Positions 22,043 to 34,667 of a stretch of 64,000 nt of DNA are shown one piece after another. A program made the position numbers and the translations under genes. Position 1 is the first letter of the stretch; every line of letters starts with the position of its first letter. The stretch comes from Cystobasidium ongulense (lineage: Eukaryota; Basidiomycota; Cystobasidiomycetes; Cystobasidiales; Cystobasidiaceae), in NCBI GenBank assembly GCA_022835595.1, contig BQUP01000005.1, positions 558,001 to 622,000 of the forward strand, given 5' to 3'. A model generated the notes under the pieces. That model worked only from the letters and a program-made list of their open reading frames with translations. It searched no databases and was not told where the DNA came from.

Positions 22043-24651
22043 GGCACGCTTCCCTCTACTTCATTTCGAGTATGAATGTTATTTGATGGTCGATTGGCCT
22101 CTATAAAAGAGAGTCGCATCTGAGAATTGCTTCTTGCCTCTGCTTCACACACTCGCAAACTTCGAGAGAGAGCAGCTCTATTCAAGCAAGACATGGAGCA
22201 GTAGCATTGTGAGTAGGAGCAGTCAGGACTCACCACCATCAACATTCCCCCATCCTCCCCCTCTACACGATGACAACCACCATTACTCTTTCCCCGTCCT
22301 ATCCATACATGCCGAGACGACAAAGAGCGCAGCAGGGCGTGGACTGGAGCGTAACACCTCTTGCCCTCGTCCTCTGTGTATCCGCAGTCTTGTCTCGTTC
22401 AAAGGACGAGGCTGCAACGCTAGCCAGTGTTACTTTTCGTCTGATTTTACACAGTCGCCCGTGAAAATTTGATGGGTCACCTGAAAATTGGCCCAGCGAA
22501 TTCTTCGGCGATCCTCCCTTCACTCGTTCACCACGCCGTACGCTGCGTACATTCAAGACAGCCTTGCTAATCATGTTCGTCCATCTTGGCTTCCTGTCTT
22601 GCAGTGCTCATTCCTGTCTGGCTCGGTTGTACCGTCCCTTCGAGGCAACCTGTAAGTGTACATACCATTCTTTCCACCACCAACACCACACCCCATCCCA
22701 CTTCAACACACTCTCCTACGATGTAACTGGCAAACCCGAGCCATAAATCCACTCGCAGTTTCCACAGAGCCGGGTCAGCCTTTTCGCCGGGGCTTCTCTG
22801 CCCTTTTCTTCTGATAAAGTCGAGGGGGCGGAGGAGGCGGATTATCACATCCTTCCATATGGTTCTTGGTCCATCTTTTCTTCTCACAAGGAAAAGGTGG
22901 ACGCCCGACTGCGAACCCTCCTTGGCTTCGGCCTTGCGAGTTGTCGGGTAGCAATGGTTGGCTGGCCGCCTTGATCGATGATGCTAAAACGGGAGTCTGA
23001 GGAATCTCTATCTCTTCCAATTTTTCACATTTCCATTCTTATTGTGACAATATGCTTATATCTTCCTCTCCCTTCTTCCCTGTTCGAAAACTTCGTAGGT
23101 TGTGCAATGTCACTATTACACAACATGTAGCCTTTCTTCTTTATCTGCTTTCTTATCATTGTGTACGTAGCTTTGTAATACTTGCGTGCAATCATCGTGC
23201 CCTATCACACCAGCCTTACTGACTTTGCTCACTTTGCTGTCTGTTTGCCTCTCACAGAAGTGCGCCTTTGACTCTGGCCTCACCCATCCACCTATTCCTT
23301 CCCTTCCATTCACATACACGATGAGAAGTTACCATTATTCATAAATAGGAAGAGCCGTCTTACCCTCTTGCTTCTTCGGGAGTAAGGCTGTCCTTTCCAA
23401 TGGGAAGGTTCAGGGGGGTCTTCAAGTTCAATTTCAGCGTACTCTGGCAATTATACGACTCGCTCGTCGAGGAAATTTCCCTTGAACGAAAGTGGTGATT
23501 GGATATGTCTTTTCGTTTTCTATTCCTTTACTCTATATACTTTCGTCGACTCTTTCCTCGTCAAGCTCCTTCTCTTCCTGCGTTAGAATCCTGTTTTTAA
23601 CAGCTCTTCGTTGATGGTTTATTACCGACCTGAATCATAGTTTTGCTTGGAATGAAGGAAGGGGATAAGACGTTCAGCTTATACCAATAGAGTTGCGTAG
23701 AGATTCAGGCAAGCGATAATTGAGTATGTGGGGCGTCTATCAAATGGAAACGAGGTGCGACTTTTTCTTTTCTCTTGTTATTCTCTTCTGGGAAAGATTC
23801 AATGGCATATTCTTGTGTGTCTCGAGTGCGATTGCGATTAGTAGGGATGATGGGAAAGGAATCCGATTACCACTTCCCTATGAAAGTATATCTGTTACGA
23901 AAGCACATTTAAAAAAGCAAGGATATATCGTTTGAATCTTTCTAGAGGGAATTTAATAGGATTTGAAAGACTAGTCATTCATGCGTCCTCGGTTTTAGAT
24001 ATTTCAGACCCTGATTCATCATTGCATAATCTGTCTTTATCTTTTGCGTCTTTCTATATAGTTGGCCGTTCTTCCTTTCACTTCGTTTCAAGTAGATCAT
24101 GGTTCAGGAAGGTGATTTGACTTAGGCGGAAAGTTTATAGAAGCGGGAAACGAGCGTGGGGTCAAGAGTATGAGTGAAAATGGGGAAGGTTTCGGCTCGA
24201 GTTGTAGGGAACGAGGGTGGAAGAAGGGAGGGTGTGTCTTTTTATCACCGAGAGAGAGGGGGTTTTCGCGACTTTGAGCTTGATGTCGTCCGTCGGAGTC
24301 GTCGATTTGGAAATTGGAGTACTCTCGGGAAGGACGATAAAACTTGGTTTCGATATATATATCTTTATTACCTGATATACACACACACTCCCTCCACTTT
24401 CACACCTTTACCACTCTATTATCTCAGTTTTCTGACATTTCAAACTCTTTCTAGTGCTGGCCGATGTCCAATTTTTGTTTAATACGCATTACTGTTATGA
24501 GTGATATGTAGCATAGTCGAGTCGTCAACGTGACATATTATTACAACAACACAATGACTGCTTCTCTAATGAACGCTATTGCTACACTGATTGTCATATG
24601 ATTTGCCGTTCCAAGCCTTCACAAACTGATACTTTCCGCGGACTCCACGCC
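22043..24651. other. Longest gene-free region of the window
   Basis: This 2.6-kb stretch lies between the RING gene start and the stop of the DHHC gene, both on the minus strand. It has pyrimidine-rich tracts and only short frames on both strands, none with a recognisable domain. I looked for tRNA box motifs and for U-snRNA core sequences and saw none. It could hold a long promoter or leader, or a non-coding transcript. Confidence 0.5.
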
Positions 24652-26456
24652 TCACATACCGTTATTCGGCGCGCGAAGCTGGGAATTTATAGCTTGGAGT
24701 TTATCGAAATTCTTCTTATTGATAGGCCATTCGTAGCCAGTCCCAGCACTTTTACCGATAGGTAGCCAAGCAGTTAAAGAATTCCAATCGCTTCCAAAAG
24801 TTTCTTTAAAATTAGCTTGCCAACTACCTAGATCATATAGGTTTATTCTTCCTGCTTTTCTTTCTAATTCTCTTGCTTGCATTCTTGATAATGATGATAA
24901 AGCGCTCGACTCAAATGATGCTGGTGCTGCTGATGAGTGCGAAGAAGATGCAGTAATTGTATTTGATGAGGTAGGGAGGAACGGGTTTGAAGGTCGGTAT
25001 GTGGATGAGGAATCTGCAAAGCCTGGTGGAGGAGGTTGCGCTTGTCCCTGTCCCAGGCGAGCTTTACTATTACTGTGCAAAAGATGCTGACCTGCTCCGT
25101 TCTTCGGTCGTTCAGGCAAGCCTGCAGCATGTGGATCAGGCACACCAGCTGAAAGCATAGTCTCTGCTCGAGCGGGAAGACTGAGTAATCGACCGTTTCG
25201 CTCCATGTTCTCGATGGTGGAACGGTTGTTCATGGCGAGGTAGAGGTGATAGGGGAAGAAACCTGTGAGCATGATTGAGAAGAGAAAGCCGAAGAGGACG
25301 AGGAAACCCCATCCTACAGGGGCAATGCCGAGTTCCTAAAAACAGTCGAGTATCAGTAATATATATCGAAAAGCGGAAGATATCGGCGTGAACTTACATC
25401 GACATCCATGTCCAAGACTTGTATGAGCACCCAAAGGGAAGTGACGCATATATAAACTGACAGAAGATCGGCATAGAACAAGAAAAGAACAAAAGTCTTG
25501 TAATTCTTGAAGCCGACACAACCTCCTATCCAAGGACAATGGTGATCCATTTTGAGTACGCAAAATCCACACGTTGAGCAATGATGCGCTCTATCGGGTT
25601 TTGAGAGGTTACATTTCCTACAGAAGCGTGCTTTGCCGTTTGCTTTGGCCATGAGAGAGCCATTGCTGCTGACTGTGCCTGGATAAATGATTTCAACGTC
25701 TTTCTTCCTTTTATTGTTACTGTCGTTGGATCTGCTAGTGCCGGGTTCTGGATCTTCATCGCTGCTGTCGCCATAGTCAACTTTCGGCTGAAGTTCGAGA
25801 TAATCTGGGTTCAGAGCTCCATCTTCATCGTCTGTACTTGTGTGACTTTGACTGTTTGAAGAACTGCGCTGTCGCCACCGTGACCCAGGCAACGGTGGCT
25901 GTGAAAGCTGGCCATGTGAACCAGACGCGTCACCAGACGCGTCATTCGGTGCAGTCGCTGATGGCTCCTCTATGTTCTGCATCAGAGGAGCAGATTCATT
26001 CTGCATTCCAGCTTCGAGGTCTTGGTTGTCTGCTGTACTCGAAGTGAGGACCTCTCCGACTGCGCCTGGCCCGCGGTAGACTGTAGCCAGCAGCGACCAG
26101 AGGAACATGATGAAGAGGGAGTGGAAGATGGAGAGGAGGGTGAGAGACCGCCATATGGAATGCTCGTGCAGGATCAGCCAGCGCAGGTTGAGTGAGACGA
26201 CCTGGACATTGCATTTTGGATGATCGCGCAGCTATTCAGCCTGGCTACCCCCATCTGGCCATTGATGGTGAATGGCTGCACTCACGTATCCATAGTAGAC
26301 GGCTGCCATGGCAGTGAGGAAGATGTAGTACGGCAGTCTCACCCAGAAGGAAGCCCTCTTGGGCGCAGGCGTCGACGATGCATCACCACGCACGAGGCAG
26401 TTCAAAGGCTGGCGATGCAGCAGCGCGCTGCCAGAGTAGCGGGTGAGCAGCCTCAT
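24652..26456 (-). CDS. DHHC palmitoyltransferase (Pfa3-like)
   Basis: Integral membrane S-acyltransferase that attaches palmitate to cysteines of target proteins. The start is the ATG at 26454-26456 (MRLLTRYSGSALLHRQ). An N-terminal span (LPYYIFLTAMAAVYYGY) and further spans (IFHSLFIMFLWSLLATVY) come before a long acidic, Ser-rich loop. The zinc-binding cysteine-rich domain reads ARFCRKCNLSKPDRAHHCS and then the catalytic DHHCPWIGGCVGFKNYKTF. Two spans follow, then a cytosolic tail with NMERNGR and, near the end, INLYDLGSWQANFKETFGSD, which matches the tail block common in Pfa3-type enzymes. The long linker between the second span and the DHHC domain is an elaboration. Stop TGA 24652-24654. 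Confidence 0.88.
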
Positions 26457-26586
26457 GCATGCATCTATCGAGCCTGGTTGCCTGCTTGAGCTGACTTGAT
26501 TCGCTGATCCAGTTCAATGCAAGCAGCGTTGTTGTCGTTTATGCAACTTGTCTTCTGTCTAATCAGTCATTGATCAACAACTCGAC

Positions 26587-28014
26587 ATGGACATGCGGAT
26601 GAAAAGCCTACCCGACCCGCGAGGCCCGCTGAGGAGCACGAGAGAGCAGATTGTAGAGGTAGGATGCACTTCGACTTGCATGCTCTGGTTCTGGTGCCAT
26701 GCTGACGCCATCAACAGGGCGTGTTCGGTCGTCATACAGGAATAGTAGATGTGTGTGCAGGAAGACGTACAGTACCAACAAGCAAAACACCTCCCTGATA
26801 CATGCATGTCTTAAACGTAACCCCAGTTCTGCGAAGAAAACTATGCAGTCACGCCGTACATTGCAGAGTTCTGGAATACGCTCTCGAACAGCGCCTACAT
26901 CGTCCTTGGACTCCTTGGTCTGCACTATGCGAAGCAAGAACAACTGCCTACCAGTGCATACGCGTGTAATATTGCCCTCATCGTCTTAGGCTGTGGGTCT
27001 GCCTTGTTCCACGGTGGGTGCACTCCTCATCCTCTTCGTTTATTCATGGCTGATGACGCGCTCGCAGGATGCTTGATGAAGACGGCTATGATGCTCGTAC
27101 GAACTACATCATACTCGCATCCATGTAGCTATCTGACTGTGTGCACTCGTCAGGATGATCTACCCATGATGTGGCTTGTCAGCGTGCTGTTCTACTACGC
27201 CATGCAGGTCAGTAGGCACTTTGACGTACATGAGCTTCAGTATACTCACGTGATATTGCAACAGCTCGATCCGAAAAAAACAAATTATCCACTCCTAGCA
27301 GGTCTCATCGCAATCAACCTCACAGTACTAGCGTGTGATCTCGCAGAAGTCAATCAAGTATATCATTATACCATCTTCGCATTGCTTGGACTAGCATCTG
27401 GAGGCAGATTCGCCTATCTAGCATACAAGTATCCTAAAGCCGTCTCCCCGCAAGTCAGACAAGATGCACTCGGATATTTCACACTAGGAGTAGTAACAAT
27501 CCTAACTGGATTCGGCGTAAGTTACTTCTAGCTGTCTTTTTCTTCTCGTACTTTAGCTGATCTTCTCTTCAACGGATAGATCTGGAATGTAGACAAGTAG
27601 GTCTATGTCACGCCCAGCTGTCCTCGCTTACATCATCTGACTACTTGTCGTCTTAAAGCATATACTGCGATGACATTCAGCCATACAAGGAGCGATATGG
27701 CATGCCAATTGCACTTCTTCTCGAAGGTCATGTTTGGTGGTACGCATATCTTCCGCACAACTGACTGTATGCGTCAAATGCTGATCGCCATTTTCTGTCG
27801 ACGTGCTTTTGTGTGTTTGAAATCTTGTCTTGATATTGAATACTACAGGCATATCCTTACAGCCATAGGCGAATATTTGACCGTCATGGCGGGAACTTGT
27901 GTCGTACTAGCTATCCAAGAAGGGCACCCGAACTTCGGCTTCGGGCGCGGCTATTTGGGCTTCCCGTACGTCAGGAGAACTGGCCCGTATTCAGGTTCCA
28001 AGAAAGTGCAGTAA
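26587..28014 (+). CDS. Alkaline ceramidase
   Basis: Seven-span ER/Golgi membrane enzyme that hydrolyses ceramides (Ydc1/Ypc1/ACER family). The start is the ATG at 26587-26589; exon 1 ends ...TREQIVE and joins FCEENYAVTPYIAEFWNTLS, a family hallmark. Then come GSALFHG (conserved Ser and His of the metal site), a short exon giving CLMKTAMML, DDLPMMW, and the late HVWWHILTAIGEYL, which holds the two further zinc-binding histidines. At least six exons, all with canonical GT-AG borders. It ends GPYSGSKKVQ at TAA 28012-28014. It faces the next gene convergently, with about 200 bases between stops. All key residues that I can place are present. Confidence 0.9.
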
Positions 28015-28216
28015 AGCATAGACCTGGCGATGCGTTTGTTCTGTTGAAACCTTGCGTGTAGCATAATTGAATCTCGCTTGTTCGGTGATGGCAGTAGTAG
28101 GTACATAGACGCAGATGTGACGGCCTCGAATTTATACCCATTCTCCTGCAATGGCACAGGCAGCAGCAGATGATTTGGCTCCTTCAAGATCATCTTGCAT
28201 CCAGTCTCGATTATCT

Positions 28217-29246
28217 TCAGACTTTGTCGAGAATCTCCTCAATGATAAGATCATAACGAAGTCTCGCAGCGCCACTCTTAAGAGCATCTTCCATCTTTTG
28301 AGTTTCTTCACTTGGGGGCTGTTTATTCCAAAAGGAGTCCCATCGTTGATCAGGCATTCTTGCTCGCAGTCGATGCAACACACAAACGGACAGAATATCC
28401 GCGATATCGGAAGGTCTGATTTCTATGTCTTTCGAAAATATCTGATGCGAGTCCAGTCCGGTATCCAGAGGGGTATCGTCCAAGCTCTTCAGACGTATCC
28501 ATAGCGTTGCTATTTTGAAAAGATGTTGAATATCACATCGTGCAGTCAATAGCGTGTTGTGTATAAGTGGATGGTGTCGAAGTGCGCTAAGAACGTCGGC
28601 AGCGTATATTCTGAGCTTCGGGCTATAATAGGCTTTCGGTGAGAGAGGGATGAGAGGTGGTATCGTCGCAGAACTCTTGGACCCAGGTATGTCATCTATC
28701 TCTAGGAATAAGCCAAAAGTATCGATCTGCATTACAGGGATTGAGGCGTTCTCAGATTAGCCCAATGGCATAGCAAACAAAGCGCAAGTACCGTACCATG
28801 TACGGAGCTATTCGCTCTCGGTCTGCCGTGATCCCGACAAGCAAGAAATTGCTCGGCAGATTGTAGGTCTCGCCCTTATGTTCAAAGCGCCTGTCGCGCA
28901 AAACAGCTTTGAGCGCAGTCTGTAGATAGCGCCGGTAGTCCTCTAGAAACGGTATGACCAAGACTTGCGGCACTTCTCTTAGAGGATGTGTGTCTTCTTC
29001 GAATGAAACAAGGAAGTGCTCCAGCACATCATCTGCATCATCGGCTGTCTTCGCGACCTCCGCTGGGATGATTTGAAGAGACCTGTGGATATTCGACGAG
29101 GAACAGAAGGACTGGATATGCTGATAGAGTCTCCCCAGCGAGTCGAGTTCGTCCAGCTGAAGCAGTAGGTTCTCCTGCCCTGATGTCGCCAGCAACAAGT
29201 GCAGCTCAAGCGCGTCGAGTGACGCTGCTGTGTTCTGCTGCGCCAT
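28217..29246 (-). CDS. Mg-chelatase-like AAA family protein without visible P-loop
   Basis: Two exons. The start is the ATG at 29244-29246 (MAQQNTAASLDALELH). The middle reads LPSNFLLVGITADRERIAPY, which looks like the sensor-1 region of MoxR/Mg-chelatase AAA proteins, followed after the intron by MIDTFGLFLEID. The second half (YYSPKLRIYAADVLSALRHH, then IRPSDIADILSVCVLHRLRA) fits the helical lid of fungal proteins annotated as magnesium chelatase. I see no Walker A motif in the N-terminal part. Either the family has lost ATP binding or an upstream exon is missed. Fungi lack chlorophyll, so the function is not chelation into protoporphyrin. Stop TGA 28217-28219. Confidence 0.5.
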
Positions 29247-29634
29247 CGCGTGCAAGGTGCGATGCGATGTGCTTTGCTACTGTGCGGATACGTTATGGAA
29301 GCATTATGGCCATGGAAAGAATCGCATCGATGCTGACTGTCTGGAGCTGAAGGTAGCCATGAAGCTGGCGGGTCGAGCGAGCCCTTGTAGCCGGCCGATC
29401 ATTTACTTGCAAACTGGTAGAAGTAGGGAATGCAGCTTCAATGCTACGGAAGGAAGAGAGCAATACGTGTCGCCGTGACGGAGCGATTCGCTACAGGGGG
29501 CAGGACCGAGGTCTGCTAGTTTGGAATTCGTAGTTGTTTTCGAGACACTACAGCCTACTACCCCATCAAGACAACATCCACTAGCATTCCTTTATCCTCC
29601 TAGAAGTACATATCACGAATATTGATCTAAGTTT
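29247..29634. other. Intergenic region
   Basis: This lies between the start of the Mg-chelatase-like gene and the stop of SWD2, both on the minus strand. No gene, repeat or RNA recognised. Confidence 0.45.
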
Positions 29635-31463
29635 CTACGAACCATCCGCTTCCTGGAAGCCTCCTGATGCTTCTCCATTATCCGGTAGCCAGAATGCCAA
29701 TTCGCCAATACCTCCTGATGCAAACATGCCATAGCGATGATTAAAGCGTACGACCCTACAAGGTGTGTTCTTGTGCCCTGGAAGAACTTTCATAGGCTGC
29801 AATGTGCAATCTGGTCCTGGTGGTGGTCGGTTTCCAGCTTCATCGCTACCAGGTGGTGGGTTGACATCCCATACGAAGATCTGGCCATCGTTAGAACCTG
29901 TGAAATGCGCGAGTCAACATTACGTATACAATATACGCCTACAGCGAGACACATACCTGAGATAACATAGCGGCTATCTGGTGACCAACTAGTCTCTTCC
30001 CCCGAAATGCCAGCTTGAGGCATGGGCGGCTGATCAGGATCCTGTCCGAACAGCTCGAGACCTTGATGTCCTATGATGATGGAAATTAGGACAGGTCAGG
30101 ATTGCGCCAAACTACGCAAGAGACAAAGTTCACCCTCGAGTCTGGCGACTACTTTATTGTCGAAACTGTGCAAAACATAATGGACTCCGCTACTTGTGCC
30201 GACAAGGATATATTTGCCATCGTAGCTGAACTTTGCTGACGTATAGATGGGAGTGCGAGGCGGCCACGACTGTTTTTGAAGCACAGGATCGACGATACTG
30301 ATATCGGCGAACGGGTCCTGCCGCGTTTGAAGTCTCTTAGCTCTCCAATACCTCCAATAAGAAGGATCGTAGACAGCCCACCACATCCAGTTTGCGTATG
30401 TCATACAGCAAAGTCGTGCTTTTGAGGTTCAAGGTCACCGCGAAGATAAGACCTGAGGGATCATATGCAACGCTTGGAACACCAGCAACGTTGAGTAAGC
30501 CCTACGGTTGGAATAATTGGAATCAGCATGCGAGGAGACGGAGAAGAACCAGCCAAGTATTCCAGAACCTACATGACAAGATTTACTACGCAGATCCCAC
30601 AGCCGGACCGTATCATCAGCTGCACCGGATAAGAATGTATCATCTGTCGGTGACATCTCCAGCGACGTAACTCTGCGGGATTCAGTCAACAGAATGCTAG
30701 GTACTTAGCGAAAATCTATCTAAACCGCAGATGCAATGTCTATGAGAGCACGTACCTTTTCGTGTGCCCCTTAAAGTAAGAAAGGTACGTGTTGTCTTTA
30801 AGATTCATATATCGTAAGGCATCATCTTCCTTTGTTGAAGCGTAGATAGTGCAATGATTGGAATGCGTGAAGCGAGCCAGGTGTGCGCCATACTTTTGTG
30901 ACAGCCTATGGTAAGTGGAATGAGGTCTACAGCAGGTATGCTTCAGTCTCGACATATACGGACAACGGAGATAACTTGGGCCCCAGCGAGCTTGCTCCGG
31001 TATGGTCACTTACCTTCCCTTGCGAGTATCGTATACACGTAGCTCTTCGTCTTCTCCAGCAGTCAATAGCCATTCTCCTCGGTCGTCGTAGCTTAGTGAA
31101 GTTACAGATTTATCTTTGTGCTCCTGATCTCTGAACACCTTTGCAGGCTTGAAGGATGACTGTGAGGTGAGATAGCAATGATTAATGCAAGTCAATCAGT
31201 AGTGTTTCTTCGGCCTGCGTGATCGGTCGACCCTCTTTCGAGCAGCTAATCCATGATACACGGTAACAAAGCAAGCTGACCATGACTTTGGCTGTTAGAT
31301 TTAGAACCGGCGGCGTGTCGTATGAAGATGCCTGAGCAGCAGCAGCAGCAGAGATGGGAGCTGCTTTTCGCGAGATACCAGCGCCGAGGTGGGTAGTCCC
31401 AGCTGCAGTGCCAGAAGTGGAAGCCACCGGCGAGGCAAACGTAGAATTTGCTGTAGCTGCCAT
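29635..31463 (-). CDS. SWD2: Swd2/WDR82-like WD-repeat protein
   Basis: WD40 propeller that in yeast serves in the COMPASS histone H3K4 methyltransferase and in the cleavage and polyadenylation factor. The start is the ATG at 31461-31463; the N-terminus is Ala/Ser-rich. Recognisable blocks in order: [85 protein letters not shown], the middle repeats, and the last blade [20 protein letters not shown]. The YGxxLxRFTH and [11 protein letters not shown] stretches are specific to this family. At least seven exons, some short. It shares a 156-bp divergent promoter region with the NDUFS5-like gene. Stop TAG 29635-29637. Confidence 0.9.
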
Positions 31464-31619
31464 AGTGCAGCTTGAGCTTGCTGAATGCTTCTTGAGGAGC
31501 TGCTTTTGATGTTATAACGTGTTCGAGTGCATCTGAATGGGTTGCTCTGAAGTCAGGCTGCACGATCCAAAGCGGCGGCTTCTTGCTCTTCTGGCAATCA
31601 GCAGCATTTACACCTCAAC

Positions 31620-32294
31620 ATGGCGGTGAGCAGCTCTCTGACTCAACAAGCACTACAGAATGTATACACTGACACGCTGGTCTCGCTCTACAGTCTGGCT
31701 TCGGATACAACGGAGGCAGAAGTCGATGCCATCCAATGTGGGCGGGTGAGTTGCCTGTAGCAATAGGATGGGCAGGATAGGCAGGAGGGCGTGCGAAGTT
31801 GCTCGAGCTGAACACGGACATGCCTATATTTGCTCTTTGCGTATACTATCACCAGAATTCGCAAAGTGCTACGCCAATGCAGAAACGCCGATGGACTGCG
31901 TTACTCAGAAGGAAGACTACATGGAGTGCCTGTTCCACACGAAAGAGGTGAGGCAGGGATTGTATAGGGCCAGCATCGCCGTCGACTGACGTGACACTGC
32001 ACTCTGCACGCTATCCTACTGCCCTGCAATACAATCTCTCAGATCAAGCGAGCACAAACGATCAAGTCTCATTACCTCGAATCCGAGCGCAAGAGACTGG
32101 CACAGAAGAAGTCGGAAGCAGAGGAGAAAGCAGTCGTGCCTAGTGGTGTGATGGGCCTCAACCTGATAGGATATGGAGACGACTCGGATTCCTCCTCGTC
32201 TTCGTCGAGCAACGGGCAAGGCGTGAAGCAGCCTGCCGAGGACAGCAAGCAGGCCGAGAAAGCTCCCATCGAGAGCAAGAAGCAGGCAGCGTAG
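31620..32294 (+). CDS. NADH dehydrogenase (complex I) NDUFS5-like subunit
   Basis: Accessory subunit of mitochondrial complex I, a twin CX9C protein of the intermembrane space. Four exons: 31620-31625 (only ATG GCG), 31694-31745, 31856-31947 and 32043-32294. Joined they give MASGFGYNGGRSRCHPMW and AEFAKCYANAETPMDCV, then QKEDYMECLFHTKE, with both CX9C pairs intact. Reading the first intron as coding destroys the conserved start, so the six-base first coding exon is well supported. After the conserved part there is a longer than usual tail with a Ser run (SDSSSSSSSS) and Lys-rich end. Stop TAG 32292-32294. Import would use the Mia40 disulfide relay. Confidence 0.88.
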
Positions 32295-32538
32295 TGGGTG
32301 AAATTAGTCGGGAGAGACTCCTCTGTTTATTACACGCTGCAATTCAGGCATACCTCGACTGTCTTTGATACATTAGAAAGCCGCTCTTCGAAAGCTCCGT
32401 CTAAAACGATTTGCACTACCTACTGAATGATATGGCTATGATACAGAACGAAAATGCTTGACTAATACGATATTAGAATGCTTAAAGCCCAGCCAACTTC
32501 AGACACCCGATACTGCCCCTCTAAGACTGAACTTCTGT

Positions 32539-34667
32539 CTATTTCGATAACGATAACCCCTTGTAATCCCAGCTCGTAGGATCATCTGGATCTCGATTCA
32601 TTACTCGCGCATACTCCAAGTATAAGCGGAACATGTACGCTTCCATATCTTCCATTCTCCAATGTGTCTCTGCCCACTTCTTGCCTGCCAGGCCAATCTC
32701 ACGCGCTAGCTCATCATGTCCAGAAGAGTGTTGATCTCCCATGAAGAAGGACGATATTGAACTAGATAGGCAAAGATGATTGTCAGCTAGAGTACTGGAT
32801 TATCGAGAGTATCCTGACTCACTGCAGATCGCTGTAGTCTAGCTTGACTGGTATATAGCTACGCACAATGAATCGGGTCAGCTCGCTGCCACTGATAGAT
32901 GACAATGGTTACCAACTCACTGTACCCAAGGTTGCACGCGATCTCCCCACCATTCTACGAATCCCTGACTTTTGAGCACCGCAGCTTTGGAGCTCATCAG
33001 TCTATGAAATCTCCCAGACCATCCATTTCCATCCACGTCGAATATATACTTGAAAGTATTAGCTTCCTCCTGTCTCATTCCTTTTTTGGCAAACGGTAGA
33101 TGTCTCTTCATGCTTTCGCATGTTCCATCGTGATTTGCACATTGTAAAGGTTCACCTGTGAATAGTATATCAAAGAATCGCTCGTTTAGACGTGGAAGGG
33201 GAGCTTCATAGGTAGACAAGGTGTTTGCATCTTCCAGCGAAGTGGTGTAGATTGTTTTATTGAGACTCGCATCTTGAGAGTTGGTGAGCAGAGCTAATCG
33301 CACTCGTTGGGTACTTCTCCATACTATCCCCCGGTCATATCTAGATCCAGTCGTACTTCCTCTCCACAATATCTTATTTTGCGTTTTATTCTCCCAATCT
33401 AGGTCCAGTCCAACTAGAGCTTCGTATTGCTCCAAAGGTGTAACAAGTATATCTGCATATAGTGTCATTTTCGAATGTGAGAAGAGAGGTAGTAGGTTGA
33501 CTGCTCGTGGTCCAACACCGTAGTTACCAGTCAAGGAGTGAAGAGGTACGTTGAGAGGATGAGCGCAAAAGTCCGAAGCTTCATAGTGTTTGGAGATAAA
33601 GGATGGCGAGGGAACAAGTTGAGCGGGTGCGAGTCCTCCGACTGCATTACGCAGATTTGATCCAGTCTTGCAGAACGCTTCCCAGCCTACATATTCAGGG
33701 GGATCGCCCCAGTCATCCCATCTATCTCTTGATAAAGTCTTTCCTTGTTTAGCGAGATCTTCCAATTCGGCACGTTTTTCTCCGCTCAGATGGACTACAG
33801 AAGTATCATGAGCCCATATAGTGATGTTCATGTCGGGTAGGAGATTTAAGAAGCGTTCAAGGAGACCGGTCTGTTCTTTCACACGCGTATGATCTGCCAT
33901 TCCGCCTGTTATATTGCCAATTTTTCCATCCTTGATCCATAGAGTGAAACTTCCACCATAGTGATAGTTCTGTGGATTTTCTATCATGTCGCGGGACCTC
34001 GCTTGTAGTGGTTCAGAGGGTAGGCCTAGTAATGGAAGCATGTCACGGTAGATTTGGTCGTAGTTGTCGACCAGAATGACATTGTTATCTTTTGCAAATT
34101 TGAACCTTTAGAAGCAGGCATATGATATAGCGAAGTAAAGAGCAGGAGTAGAGTGCTATCGACTTACCATTTGTCGAATCCTTTAGGTGGAGCACGTCCA
34201 TACTTTCGTTTATACGTTTTCACAGCGGTGGCGAGATCTTTGCTTTGTGAATCCAGTTTCTTCTGCCAATCCTTCTTCGCCTGTCTGATGAGGTACAGAA
34301 TAGGGTGTTCGACTTTGTTCGATGGGTTTGCACCAGGCCTCGCCATATCAGCGAGGTACAGCAGTCCATCTTGTTCTTTAAAAGCATCTTTGGGCTGTAG
34401 AAGTATACGACGCGTGTTGGACGAGGCCTCTTGAGCTGAATCTTTGCCATTTCCAGACGAAGAAGCGTGCCAGTGTGCATGTTGTAAGCGTGCAAAGTGA
34501 TCACTAAAGTTGAAGTGTGCCATGCTGCTACTCAATTCGAATCCACTTGCAGACGACGACACAGCATGTTGACCGTGGTGGAAATACAGGCCCGTCAACA
34601 GCGCGGCCAGGACGAGGAAGAGCACGAGCGGATGGCGCCGCACGAGCGCAGAGGCCCGGACAGACAT
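32539..34667 (-). CDS. CAP10/GT90 glycosyltransferase
   Basis: Type II membrane glycosyltransferase of family GT90, the family of the Cryptococcus capsule protein Cap10 and related xylosyltransferases. The start is the ATG at 34665-34667 (MSVRASALVRRHP), followed by one membrane anchor (LVLFLVLAALLTGLYFHH). A luminal stem follows. The catalytic part shows NKILWRGSTTGSRYDRG, the NERFFDILFTG stretch, KYIFDVDGNGWSGRFHRLMS and SSKAAVLKSQGFVEWW, which are characteristic of CAP10 domains. The final exon reads EIGLAGKKWAETHWRMEDME. It ends at TAG 32539-32541. Likely acts in the Golgi on a glycan or capsule-like polymer; the donor sugar is not decided here. Confidence 0.9.
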
